Positions 52,341 to 62,188 of a DNA stretch of 64,000 nucleotides are shown piece after piece (positions within the stretch are counted from its first letter, which is position 1; each line of letters begins with the position of its first letter). Position numbers and translations under genes: made by a program. The notes below the pieces were generated by a model. It did no database searches, had not been told where the DNA came from, and worked only from the letters and a program-made list of their open reading frames with translations. The stretch comes from Aphanomyces cochlioides (Eukaryota > Oomycota > Saprolegniomycetes > Saprolegniales > Verrucalvaceae): assembly GCA_019828595.1 (NCBI GenBank), contig JAHQRK010000023.1, forward strand, positions 682,001-746,000. The letters run 5' to 3'.

Positions 52341-53714
52341 ATGGCTAGCCCACGAGCGCAACCAGTCGACCCCCGAGTCTCACTAGAGCATGGAGCCGCC
52401 TACGAACGCCTTGACGGCTTGAAGCCATCGCTGGCGAAACGCATTCTCAAGTCGCTGACGTTTTGGATCATCGTTGGCACAGCCATTGGGATCATCCTTG
52501 GTTCACAAGCACCATCGTTCAGCATCAAAGCAGCGCCGACAGCCAATTTGTTTTTACGTCCCGTGCAATTCGTCGTCTTTCCACTGGTCATGTCAACGCT
52601 TGTGATTGGGATCGCGGGCCATTCCAACTTGAAAGCGTTGGGGTGGCTCGCCCTCAAATCCGTCTTGTACTTTGAAGTCGTGACGACGATCGCTCTCGCC
52701 CTTGGTCTCATTGCCGTAAACGTCTCCCAGCCAGGCGACGCTGGTTTCAACAAAGCGAAAGATCCCAATCTAAACCCATCGTCGACATTCACGTATGCCA
52801 TTTGGATCAACCACTTGACGCCAAAAACGTGGGGCGAGATGATGGGCGGCTCTGGCTCGTCCTAACTGCTCTAAGTCCTCGTGGCTTCAATCGTCCTTGG
52901 CGTCAGCACCGCGCTCGCCGACGACAAGTCTAAGAAACGCATCCTCGACTTTGCCGACGCCGTCATGCAAGTTATGTTCAAGTTTGTCGAGATTGTGATT
53001 TGGGCTGCCCCTGTTGGCGTCTGCTTCTCGATTGCAAATGCGATTGCCAAGAATGGCGGGCTCAGTGTAATCTCAAGCTTGGGTCAGCTTGTCGCGACGC
53101 TCTACGTGACGCTCATTGTCTTTGTCGTTGTCGTCTTTGGCACGATCTTTTGGCTCATCAAGCTCAACCCGATTGAATTCGTCCGTGGCATGCAAGAACC
53201 GCTCTTGATCGCATTCACGACCGCGACGTCTGAAGCAGCGCTGCCCAAAGTCTTCGAGGCATTGGATACGTTTGGTGTCTCCCCTCACATCACCGCCTTT
53301 GTCGTCCCCTTTGGCTATTCTTTCAACTTGGACGGCGGTGCGCTCTACATGACCATGGCAGCGGTGTTTTGTGCTCAAGCTGCTGGAGTGCACAAGTCGG
53401 TGGGCGAGCAGATTGTGATGCTCCTGCTTGTCATGGTCTCGTCCAAAGGGATTGCCGGCGTGCGCTCTGGGAATCTTGTCGTGATTGCCGCCGCGCTCGA
53501 GCAATTTGACATTCCAGCGTGGGCAATGGGGCTTATCGTTGGCGTCGACTGGTTCCTCGACATGGGACGCACGTTTGTCAACGTCTTTGGCAATTGCTTG
53601 GCTGCCGTCGTCATGGCAAAACTCGAGGGCAAATTCCGCAAGCATGGCAAGTGGGCTACACACCACGCTGTGGTCGTCGATGAAGAGCATCCTGACAAGG
53701 AAATCGCCGCGTAA
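52341..53714 (+). pseudogene. Dicarboxylate/amino acid:cation symporter copy B with two in-frame stops
   Basis: Opposite strand to the other copies and the most diverged of the four. The frame covers the complete family length (457 codons) with every landmark: NLFLRPVQFVVFPLV, WGEMMGGSGSS, TTATSEAALPKVFEALDTFG, FNLDGGALYMT, SSKGIAGVRSGN and DWFLDMGRTFVNVFGN. Right after GGSGSS the codons for Glu and Gln (ELLQ in the other copies) are both TAA, at 52863-52865 and 52872-52874. Everything else is open and conserved, so inactivation is recent, or the region is a sequencing or assembly error. TAA is the normal stop of SEC61 gamma and others here, so codon reassignment is excluded. Confidence 0.85.
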
Positions 53715-53964
53715 ACGCCGCTAGAAAACGCGTTATCTACTCGTTCAATACAACCCGCCATACTTCGATGGAGACGCTGACAGAGTGACGTCGACGTCCA
53801 GGAAGGCACTGTAGGAGCTATGGCAATGATTTGGGGGGGGCTGTAGCTATTCGATCGATGGACGGGTGGGGAAAGTTGATGAAAACAGTCATGGACGAGT
53901 ACTTAGATGTACTATTAGACAAGACTATAATAGATGGACACAAGATACGCTATGGGCTAGAGGC

Positions 53965-55317
53965 TTAGTCGTGGGGCTTGTAGGGGGCAGAAGCCTCTTC
54001 AAAGCCTTCACGTGGCGTCTCAATGTCGACGATTTGAGCATCGTTCCAGCCTTCCTTGCGGAATTCACCCTCCATCTTGGCCACCACGACGGCAGCCAAG
54101 CAGTTGCCAAAGACATTGGTGAACGTACGAGCCATGTCCATGAACCAGTCAGCACCCAAAAGAAGACCAACCGTCCATGCTGGGATATCAAATTGGTCCA
54201 AAGTCGAGGCGATGACAATGATACTGGCCGAGCGGACACCAGCGACACCCTTGGACGACACGATGAGCATCAACACCATCGTGATTTGTTCACCAACGGA
54301 CTTGTGGACGCCGGCAGCTTGAGCGCAGAACATGGCGCCGAGAGTGAGGTACAACGTCGAGCCATCCAAGTTGAACGAATAGCCGAAAGGCACGACGAAA
54401 GCAGTGATGTGCTTGGAGACACCGAAGGCATCCAACGCTTCAAAGACCTTGGGCAATGCGGCTTCAGACGTGGCGGTGGTGTACGCAATGATCAAAGGTT
54501 CGCGCATGCCGCGGATGAATTCAAGCGGGTTCATGCGGAGGTACAAGAAGATAGGACCAAAGACGACGATGATGAAGACAACCAGCGTGCCGTACAACGT
54601 GGCGACCAGCTTGCCCAAGCTGCTGAGCACATGGAGACCACCGTTGCTGGCAATGGCGTTGGCGACACTGAAGCAGACACCGATGGGAGCCGTCCAGATC
54701 ACAATGTCGACAAACTTGAACATGACCCACATGACAGCATCCGCAATGTCGAGGATTTGCTTCTTGGCCTTGTCATTTGCCATGGCCGTACTCGTACCAA
54801 AAAGAACGGCAGCAATCAACACTTGAAGCAATTCCGACGAGCCAGAGCCGCCCATCATTTCGCCCCACGTCTTGGGAGCCAAGTGGTTGATCCACAGCGC
54901 GTAGGTAAACTTGTCAGCAGTCGTGACATTGGGGCTCTTGACGGTGGCGAAGCCCGATCCGCCGGGCTTGACCCAGTTGACAGAGAGTAAGCCAAGGATA
55001 AGAGCGATCGTGGTCACAACTTCAAAGTAGATGAACGACTTGAGCGCGACACGGCCCAACGACTTGAGATCGTTGTTGCCAGCGATACCAACGACGAGGG
55101 TTGAGAAGACCAACGGGAAGACAATGAATTGCACAGGGCGCAAGAACAAGTTGGCCGTCGGCGCGGCTTTCTTGCTAAAGTCTGGCGCTTCCGAGCCGAG
55201 CAAGATGCCCAACGCCGTACCAAAAATGATCCAAAACGTCAATGATGTTAAGATGCGGCGGGTGAGCGTCTGCGGCTCTTTCGGTGGAGCGTCTTGCTGA
55301 AGCTGAAGGTGAACCAT
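53965..55317 (-). CDS. Dicarboxylate/amino acid:cation symporter, 450 aa (copy C)
   Basis: Intronless, very close relative of copy A through the membrane domain. Differences are concentrated at the extreme N-terminus (MVHLQLQQDAPPKEPQ versus MVAFHAQEDVTPKEPQ) and in the C-terminal tail (DIETPREGFEEASAPYKPHD). All landmarks and the Asp405-to-Asn change are the same (DWFMDMARTFTNVFGN). It lies tail-to-tail with copy B, 250 bp apart. It probably arose with copy A by tandem duplication. The divergent tails may give different trafficking or regulation. Confidence 0.93.
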   Translation of the reverse strand: MVHLQLQQDAPPKEPQTLTRRILTSLTFWIIFGTALGILLGSEAPDFSKKAAPTANLFLRPVQFIVFPLVFSTLVVGIAGNNDLKSLGRVALKSFIYFEVVTTIALILGLLSVNWVKPGGSGFATVKSPNVTTADKFTYALWINHLAPKTWGEMMGGSGSSELLQVLIAAVLFGTSTAMANDKAKKQILDIADAVMWVMFKFVDIVIWTAPIGVCFSVANAIASNGGLHVLSSLGKLVATLYGTLVVFIIVVFGPIFLYLRMNPLEFIRGMREPLIIAYTTATSEAALPKVFEALDAFGVSKHITAFVVPFGYSFNLDGSTLYLTLGAMFCAQAAGVHKSVGEQITMVLMLIVSSKGVAGVRSASIIVIASTLDQFDIPAWTVGLLLGADWFMDMARTFTNVFGNCLAAVVVAKMEGEFRKEGWNDAQIVDIETPREGFEEASAPYKPHD

Positions 55318-55639
55318 GGAAGCGTCGCCCGCGATGCAAATTCAAAAGTGAGCCTCATGAGGGAGCCGAGATTACACGGTCAGGGGAGCTTGAAGTTGAC
55401 TGATAAACTGTGACAATATTGGCTCCAACTTGCCCCAAGGCAGATGGACTGTGCGCGCTGCTGCATGAATTCGCATGGTTCGACAGCGTGGCCCATTTAA
55501 AGCAACGAGTCACTCTGCCCATTTTGGGCTTTGGACGCCGCGTTTGGATCGGCAAATCGGTGCATTCGACAGCCAACATTGGTGCGATCAACTGTGTGAG
55601 CCTATAGCTTGTTTCGATCGCGCCGTGCGATGAAGACAA

Positions 55640-55705
55640 TGCCGCTGGGTTTTCGGAAGAGTACTTGGTTAAGAAAGTCGCCCATGTGCACCTACCACAT
55701 GGTGT
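55640..55705. promoter_or_regulatory. Conserved upstream block of symporter copy C
   Basis: GGAAGAGTACTTGGTTAAGA, followed by CATGTGCACCTACCACATGG, 330-390 bp upstream of the start; see the blocks of copies A and D. Confidence 0.6.
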
Positions 55706-56306
55706 CTCTCGCGAGGTAGTAACATGGCGGCCAGTGCGGCCATCACTGCATAGGACAAGACATTCAACACGAGATGCGGGTTAAGGACGATGTCGAGAAG
55801 TTTCTCCACGAGGGAGGCAACCAATTCGCTTGGACATATAGGTTCCAAGTCGGGTGCAATCCATAACGAGATCAAGGTTTCAGCGACGATACGGTTGAAA
55901 TACGATCTCCAGGTGGCTTCACATGAGCGGCAATCCGACTGGCATAGGACAGAAGTGGTCTATGCCGGCGTAAGAGTGATAAGTCATGGTGGAAACATGG
56001 CCATACTCGCGAGCTTGTCGTTGTAAGCCATAGCATTGCAGGGGAAGACACGTTTGTCGTTGTGAGGCATCAAACGCAGTCAAGGCACGGGTATGTTGGT
56101 CTTACTGTAAGGCACTCAAGGTGCAATTGTCAAGCCGTGGAGATCATGGCGGGACAGAGCGACGGGGAAATGAAGGACGACGTGGATGGGATAACATGCT
56201 TCAATTGAGACCATAGTTACAGTCACCCATGAACTCATAGTACGTTGTCTAGCATGGCTGGCGGCTGCTAAGCAAGGTTGCGCACGAGAAGAGAGCTAAT
56301 GAGATA
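55706..56306. other. Intergenic, nothing supported
   Basis: No gene or repeat recognised between the symporter upstream block and the pogo-like element. Confidence 0.35.
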
Positions 56307-56719
56307 CAGTAAACCCCGAGTTAGTCATACCTTTCTAATTTTGTATATTATATAAATTGATACTATATATCCAATAACATTTGAAAGGTGAAAGAATATG
56401 TTGTGGCAACGCTAACTTTGAATCTCAATGCATCGCCAACGTATCAGTCTCGCCGACAAACTCAAGATCAAAGAAGAGTAGTGGGCCCAAGCAGCGTGGC
56501 AAGAGGTCACTGAGTCAACAATTTCGAATTGTTGGCGCCATACAGCTATCCTCGATGAAGAACTGTATGAATTGGATAACTTGATCAATGCAATTGAGCT
56601 TTAAATTTGCCAGGTTTAATGACATGAATGATAACATGACGTAACCTTATAGTCTTATACTTTTACAAATTTATAAACTATACTCTGAAAATTGATGTGA
56701 CTATCTCGGGGTTTTACTG
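56307..56719 (+). mobile_element. Internally deleted pogo/Tigger-like element, 413 bp, TA target duplication
   Basis: Ends are inverted repeats: CAGTAAACCCCGAGTTAGTC on the left and CAGTAAAACCCCGAGATAGT read inward from the right, flanked by TA (56305-56306 and 56720-56721). Inside, a plus-strand frame joins an N-terminal piece (RISLADKLKIKEE, helix-turn-helix-like, starting about 56430) to the end of a DDE domain (AWQEVTESTISNCWRHTAIL then DEELYELDNLINAIEL). These two parts are ~300 codons apart in complete pogo transposases. The element is thus a deletion derivative mobilisable only in trans. Confidence 0.8.
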
Positions 56720-56854
56720 TAGTATGAAGTGCAGATGTGAGCTGCAGACCCTGGGAAAAATTGATTCTATTTGAGGCAACGTAAATTAAAATCAGTCTTA
56801 TTGCCAGTTGGGTGCCGTTTGAGTTAGATATATACTATTATTGTGCTTTTGATA

Positions 56855-57300
56855 CAAAATTGTGAGGAACGGTTTGAATCGACCGAGGTTTCGAATCGAA
56901 CGGGCTTCTCTGATTGGCTAGAATTAAAAATTAAAAATAGTCAACCAATCAGAATCGATTAACCACCTGACTCACGCAAAACACACACTAACACACACCA
57001 CTTCAGTATGATGAAATCGATTTGAAAATTAATTCGCTTTTTGGTCAAAACCACAAATTTGGTTGAAAATGACAATAATAGTATTGTCAATTTCATTCGA
57101 AATTGTGAGGGGGGTCCGAAATGTATCGATTTTTCAAATCGATCTGCAAATCGCTCAGCCAATCAGAATCGAGTATTTACCTAATACACGCAAAACACAC
57201 CCAGACACACGTGTAATTAATTTGGACGTTTGCCATACTTTCCATTTATACTTGACTTCAGTATGATCGAATCGATTTGGAATCGAATTACACTCCAGAT
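56855..57300. repeat. Imperfect tandem duplication, unit about 235 bp
   Basis: Two copies (about 56858-57060 and 57096-57300) share the ordered words AATTGTGAGG, CCAATCAGAATCGA, ACGCAAAACACAC and CTTCAGTATGAT with GAATCGATTTG. Each copy carries the CCAAT motif found in promoters of this window, yet no gene follows. Confidence 0.65.
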
Positions 57301-57794
57301 TTTTATGAATAACTCAAAATCAAGACTGAATTGCTCAATTTGAATAACAGAGCAACATTGGTGTCGCTGAGACGAGTTGAACGATACCAAAAACTCAAAC
57401 CTCAAATTTTGTCGGAAAAGTCGGACCACCAGCTTTGATGCCTCATATCTCGGCGACCAGAGCACTGTTTGGGGAGATTCGAGCGGCAAAACATAGCTAT
57501 TAATAGAATAGTGGAAAATAACACTATTGTCTTTTTCACCCAAATTTGTATTTTTTACCAAAATCGAATATGTAGTAGAAAACTGTTTCAAACACTAATA
57601 TTATAACTAATGACATATATGTTGTAAACTAGTAGATGCTTTCCCAAAACTGTTTTTTAGTTTTCTCGAAACTCAGAATTTTCACCAATTTCCCATCATC
57701 ATACTTTGCACCTCAATTTCTCGAAAATTGGTAACTGGTTGATAAGACTGGTTTTTATTAACGCGGCTTCATTTATTGTGTTTTTGTTCCGAAA
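57301..57794. other. AT-rich, no gene
   Basis: No coding region or structured repeat was recognised. Confidence 0.35.
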
Positions 57795-57884
57795 TTGTGA
57801 AAGCAATGAAGCTGACTGAAATCGATAGTCAAAATATTCAAAATTATTCATAGCAAGTCCTTAATCTATTTTTTACACGCATAA
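57795..57884 (+). repeat. Left part of dispersed repeat interrupted by Harbinger
   Basis: Reverse complement of ~47207-47295. Continuous there with the part found here at 61256-61376. Confidence 0.7.
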
Positions 57885-57899
57885 GGGCATCTCCAACGC

Positions 57900-58780
57900 G
57901 TGGAGCTATTAGAGACTTTGCGCAAAACGTGATTATACTATAGGTTATACTATGGAGCATAGTCATATCTATAATATAATTCATTGCTAACGGCGATTGC
58001 GCACACTACAATATTGACTATAAATGAATGAGAGAGTTAGAGAGGTTTGGTGGTTGTATTGGTTTGAATCTCTGGACCAGCCGTTCACATACTCATTTCC
58101 GTCGACAACAAGAAATGCACCCGACAGTGATGGTGCTGCTCGCCGCGAGCAATGATGACCTGGTTTTCTTGCTCCTCCGTCGCTCGATTCGTGAAAGGCT
58201 CCTGATACCCCAGGAACGATTTCAACTGACCTCGGTGTGTGAGCAAACATGCGTGGCGTTGTTTCGATTCTCAAAAAGGGACATCAGCCGACTCTGCAGG
58301 CGCTAGTGAATGCCATGCCACTGCAAGACTTCCTTGGTGCCATCGATGAAGAGTCCAATGTCGCTAAGGATCTCTTGCAGCAGCTTGACATGGTCGGCTT
58401 CCTTGTAAGCAAATCGCGTCTTCCTCTCTTTTTTTATGTCGTCGGCAGGGGTAAGCGCCACGCTTTCTTCATTGCTGGCGACTTCCAGCGAAGCCTCGAT
58501 CATTGTATGGGCCATCCGACCGCTTGTGAACTGGTTGGACCGCAATGGGCATTGCCCAAGAGGAACCCCGTGAAAAGACATTATATTGAAAATAACAACT
58601 TATCAATACTTAGAGTTGTTTTCGAAGATTATAAACATGCCTTTATAGTTGTGGTGACTATCGATCTTTGACTATAAATTATTTGTTATTAAAGGTTCCT
58701 CCATAACTCTATCTCTATAGCCCTGCCTATAGTATAATCACACTTTGCGCAAACTCTCTATTAGCTAAGCTATTCAAGCT
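57900..58780. mobile_element. Nested inverted-repeat element inside the Harbinger left end
   Basis: AGCTATTAGAGACTTTGCGC followed by GTGATTATACTATAGG at 57903-57945 is repeated in reverse at ~58715-58775 (CTATAGTATAATCACACTTT, then GCGCAAACTCTCTATTAGCT). Between them lie broken minus-strand frames (58303-58581: EADHVKLLQEILSDIGLF), perhaps a remnant of a SANT-type protein. It may be a non-autonomous Harbinger relative, or the left end of the large element captured twice. Confidence 0.55.
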
Positions 58781-58865
58781 ATTTGCCATCTGTTTCAGAT
58801 AGATAGATGAATTTCATAGATTTGCTCGTACTGCAAACCAGCTATCACGAGTGGTATCCAAAAGA

Positions 58866-60227
58866 ATGAAAGATACAACGAGTGAAATGACCGACTGGTA
58901 CGACCGTATCTGGGAGGATGAGCGTGCAAACGACGACATCTTCGAGCTTTTGACCTTCACCGATGCTATGGGTGATGACAGTGAGCAAGAGTATAAGAGC
59001 AAATGGAAAGGATCAAGACAGGGCCGCTCAGAGAATGTGAATCGTGATTTCAAAGCCGGTGCCGAACGTATACTCAAGGACTATTTCTCGTCCTCTGCCA
59101 TTTACAACGATCACATATTTTGGCGGCGTTTCCGTATGCGCCGGTCACTATTCTTGCGTATTGTAAGCAAGATTGCATCATACGACAAATGGTTCGAGCA
59201 AAAATTTGACGCATTAAACAAGCCCGGACCGTCAACTCTGCAAAAGATCGTCGCTCCAATGCGAATCCTTGCTTATGGATGCGCTTATGATGCCGTGGAT
59301 GAATATATTCGAATCAGTGAGTCCATGGCAAATGACTGCCTTGATCATTTCTGTGCTGCAGTCCATGGTGTTTATGGTGAAACGTATCTCCGTCAACCTG
59401 ATGTCCATGACCTTGAACGTATTCTTCACGAAAATGTCAAGAGGGGCATGCCAGGCATGGTTGGATCTATTGACTGCTACAACTGGGTTTGGGACAATTG
59501 TCCCGTGGCTTATCATGGATCCTACAGTGATGTAAAAGGCACATCGATTGTTTTAGAAGCAGCAGTGTCATACGATCTCTGGATATGGCATGCCTTTTTC
59601 GGCATGCCAGGAGCACTCAATGATGTGAATGTCCTTGATCGCTCGCCTCTGCTGCATTCAATGGTTAATGGTTCTTGTCATGAAGTTGAATACATTGTAA
59701 ATGGAACGAAGTATACAATGCCATACTGGCTAGCTGACGGTATTTATCCAAATTGGCCAGTGTTTGCAAAGTCGATCCCTGATCCACATGGCCCAGCAAG
59801 AAAATTGTACAGTCAGCTACATGAGAGTATGCGAAAAGATGTAGAGAGAGCCTTTGGTGTATTGCAGAAACGTTTTACCATCCTAAAAAATCCAGCACGT
59901 TCATGGACAGTGACTCGATTAAAAGCTATCATGACAACTTGCCTCATTCTACACAATTTGATTGTGGAGGATGAGAGAGAACTGCATCTTGATCACGAAT
60001 ATGATCCGTTTTCAAGCGTACAGCGTTGTATTCGAAAAAAGCGTCGAAAAAATCGAACAACTGAAGCCCCCATAATAATTCGTCAGACAAACACCGCCGA
60101 CATGCCTCAGCAATCAATGGCTTCGATTTTCAAACGTCTGTGTGTTATTCATGATCGTTCAGCATTTATCAAGTTGCAGAATGACTTGGTAAGCCACATT
60201 TGGAAGGACCATGGAGCTCACGATTAG
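58866..60227 (+). CDS. PIF/Harbinger DDE transposase, 453 aa
   Basis: Uninterrupted, from the first in-frame ATG at 58866. The N-terminal ~100 residues contain DYFSSSAIYNDHIFWRRFRM with RRSLFLRIVSKI and a helix-turn-helix-like region ending VAPMRILAYGCAYDAVDEYI. The catalytic triad is visible: Asp in GMVGSIDCYNWVW, Asp in MPGALNDVNVLDRSPL, Glu in DVERAFGVLQKRF, followed by IMTTCLILHNLIVEDE. This matches the DDE_Tnp_4/plant transposon (Harbinger) family. The protein cuts and pastes the element and needs the partner encoded at 60294-61058 for nuclear import and end binding. There is no stop or frameshift. Confidence 0.92.
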   Translation: MKDTTSEMTDWYDRIWEDERANDDIFELLTFTDAMGDDSEQEYKSKWKGSRQGRSENVNRDFKAGAERILKDYFSSSAIYNDHIFWRRFRMRRSLFLRIVSKIASYDKWFEQKFDALNKPGPSTLQKIVAPMRILAYGCAYDAVDEYIRISESMANDCLDHFCAAVHGVYGETYLRQPDVHDLERILHENVKRGMPGMVGSIDCYNWVWDNCPVAYHGSYSDVKGTSIVLEAAVSYDLWIWHAFFGMPGALNDVNVLDRSPLLHSMVNGSCHEVEYIVNGTKYTMPYWLADGIYPNWPVFAKSIPDPHGPARKLYSQLHESMRKDVERAFGVLQKRFTILKNPARSWTVTRLKAIMTTCLILHNLIVEDERELHLDHEYDPFSSVQRCIRKKRRKNRTTEAPIIIRQTNTADMPQQSMASIFKRLCVIHDRSAFIKLQNDLVSHIWKDHGAHD

Positions 60228-60293
60228 CATTGAATTGACATTTGTTAAGAGGAACATCGAGCTCATGATTTGAATTGAATTAGTACGATTAAA

Positions 60294-61058
60294 TCAAACG
60301 ACTTTCTCTTCATCATCCATATTTTGTTGTTCAATGCGCTTCTTCAGTGATTCAAGTGCCATTTCGCGTTTGAGCATGAAATATTCGCGTGCTATGTCGT
60401 CGTCGTCCCTGCCCATCAATGCCATTTTATTCGTTTCTTCAAGCAGCGCATTTCTTTTATTCTGAGCTTTGATCATGTTGGAGCGAAAGGTAGCCACGTC
60501 CGTTCCATGATCGCGCTCTTCGATTTCTCTTTTCACTCCTCTTGGCAGCTTTGCGGACGGAACTACAGTATCCTCCATATTAGGATCTGTTGATCGTCGC
60601 TTTCGGTCGGAGTTTTCTTTTGTAATTGAAGGCATTGAGCCACCATCGACAAGAATATCCTCAAACTTGGGAACTGACTTTCGCAAATTGTTCCACACAT
60701 CCAACAATTCAAACTCCGTTTCTTTTTCGTGCCGGAACATTTCGAGCGCTAGTTTCACATAATCTTCGTCTTGCCAGCCAGAACGGACAAGACTCGTGGC
60801 CTTAGAGTAGCATCCAACGAACTTATTCACGTCTGCTTGCATAGTTTTCCAACTATTTTCGATTGCAACGGCTGTACGTGGTACGGGGATTGACGAGCTG
60901 TCTTCAGTGCTTTGGAGGGCCACAAACGTGTCATAGACGCGCTTGTAGTATGTTGCCTTCTTCTGGCCCGTCCCAGAGATAGGATCATGACTCACATGTA
61001 CGATGGACTTTGCAATGAGCATTGAATCCTCCGCAGACCAAGCTTTTCCTCGGCCCAT
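60294..61058 (-). CDS. Harbinger accessory DNA-binding (SANT/Myb-like) protein, 254 aa
   Basis: Uninterrupted frame in the same element, converging on the transposase (66 bp between stops). The N-terminal ~100 residues are trihelical, Trp-rich: GKAWSAEDSMLIAKSIVHVS, ENSWKTMQADVNKFVGCY, ATSLVRSGWQDEDYVKLAL. They resemble the Myb/SANT-like domain of Harbinger ORF1 proteins. A basic linker (DRKRRSTDP, AKLPRGVKREIEE) and a C-terminal helix (YFMLKREMALESLKKRI) follow. In characterised relatives this protein carries the transposase into the nucleus and binds subterminal repeats. Confidence 0.85.
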   Translation of the reverse strand: MGRGKAWSAEDSMLIAKSIVHVSHDPISGTGQKKATYYKRVYDTFVALQSTEDSSSIPVPRTAVAIENSWKTMQADVNKFVGCYSKATSLVRSGWQDEDYVKLALEMFRHEKETEFELLDVWNNLRKSVPKFEDILVDGGSMPSITKENSDRKRRSTDPNMEDTVVPSAKLPRGVKREIEERDHGTDVATFRSNMIKAQNKRNALLEETNKMALMGRDDDDIAREYFMLKREMALESLKKRIEQQNMDDEEKVV

Positions 61059-61255
61059 TCTTTAAAATGGAAATGACACGAGCTTCCGTTGATTATCCGT
61101 ATGGAAGGACGAATAACTCTGAAGCTATCCTGGCCAGAAATAGCTTCAAAACAGATCCAGCTATCTTTAGATAACTTTATAACTGTGCGTTGGGGGTTGT
61201 TTTGGAAGCTATTGATTAAATAGCCCCGACAATAGCTTCGCGTTGGAGGAGAGCA

Positions 61256-61376
61256 CAAGTTATTTATTTTTTATCAAAGGTCAAGAGGATAACTTATTTC
61301 AATTAACAAGTTCAAACTATTGAGTAATTTTATTCACAATATTTAAATATATTTTTAATAAGTACTAGTAGTAATT
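61256..61376 (+). repeat. Right part of dispersed repeat interrupted by Harbinger
   Basis: Reverse complement of ~47090-47205; see 47085-47300. Confidence 0.7.
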
Positions 61377-61583
61377 TTTGAGGATGTCTGTTGCCGCTTC
61401 ATACAGCCTACTTCAAACATGTGCGAACGACTCTTTTCGTTGTCTAAGTTTGCGCTCAGTGATAGCCGCCGCGGCATATTGCCTCAGAACTTCGAGTCTC
61501 AAATGTTCCTCCATGCAAATAGGGAAATTTGGGGCCTCACCGACGTGGATGAAGCCATCAAGCAGGCAAATTTTCAAAGTTAG
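61377..61583 (+). pseudogene. hAT transposase C-terminal fragment
   Basis: About 68 codons open to a TAG at 61581-61583. They include CCRFIQPTSNMCERLFSLSK then RGILPQNFESQMFLHANREI. This is the conserved C-terminal dimerisation segment of hAT transposases, and the element's catalytic part is missing. It adjoins the dispersed repeat, so that repeat is probably non-coding hAT sequence. The family differs from the hAT remnant at 40541-41234. Confidence 0.75.
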
Positions 61584-62188
61584 ATTTAGCACTAACATCT
61601 AACGCGACTTCCATTGTGTATGAACTTGATCGGGCTTTTTTTCGACTTCTTTCGTGCCGCGTGCAAAGAAAGTAACTTATCTGACAGGATGTGCTGTAAG
61701 AATAACTTTATCTTGTGACCGCACTGATGCCATGAATATATTTATTCCTCGCAGTCAAGGAATAGGTAGTAAATACGATTTTCCCAGGGTCTGGTGAGCT
61801 GGAAAGATTGCCTCGAGGATCTCCATGATAGCAGCTAAATTGGAGACTGCCGAGTCAAGTTAGTCGTGGCAGAGTTGATAGAATTTGCCGACTCATTGCA
61901 GATTCACATGGAGTTTCTTCGCGTGGACGGCATTGAATTGATCATTGCGATTCTCTTGCGATTGCGTCAACAAGTCGACGAGATAGGGTCATTCATGGCA
62001 AAGCAGACAAAGAGCGCTCGTGTGGCATGAAAAATAGCCGCGAGAATCGCCATGACGTCAACGACATTCGAGACAAGATGACAAGGCCGAGTGGGTATCA
62101 TTCGACGACTTCTTGTCGAGCAAGACACGACATCATGTAAATTTCTGAAATTTAGACACATGCACTTCGACAAAACTAGAACGATGGC
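61584..62188. other. Intergenic, nothing supported
   Basis: Downstream of symporter copy D. No gene recognised; a minus-strand frame at 61967-62173 has no domain. Confidence 0.35.

Larger units (their letters stand above)
57885..61255. mobile_element. PIF/Harbinger DNA transposon with both proteins, ~3.4 kb
   Basis: Outer ends carry the shared inverted word CTCCAACGCG (GGGCATCTCCAACGCG on the left, CCTCCAACGCGAAGCTATT read inward on the right). Comparison with the empty site at 47085-47300 places the ends within a few bases of 57885 and 61250-61255. The exact 3-bp duplication could not be fixed. It encodes a DDE transposase (58866-60227) and, convergently, a SANT/Myb-like protein (60294-61058). 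These are the two proteins needed by this superfamily, and both frames are uninterrupted, so the element may be autonomous. A nested element with its own inverted ends occupies 57900-58780. Confidence 0.85.

Noticed and set aside
52341..53714. Non-standard genetic code (TAA read as Gln or Glu)
   Set aside because: TAA is used as the terminal stop of several intact genes here (for example SEC61 gamma and RNA polymerase I), and no other in-frame TAA occurs in conserved exons.
53866..54990. Long open frame opposite symporter copy C, with equivalents opposite A (47784-48878) and D (62516-63604)
   Set aside because: They lie exactly antisense to conserved coding regions. Their similarity to each other follows from the symporter similarity and a favourable codon bias, and the encoded His/Asp/Arg-rich sequences have no domain.
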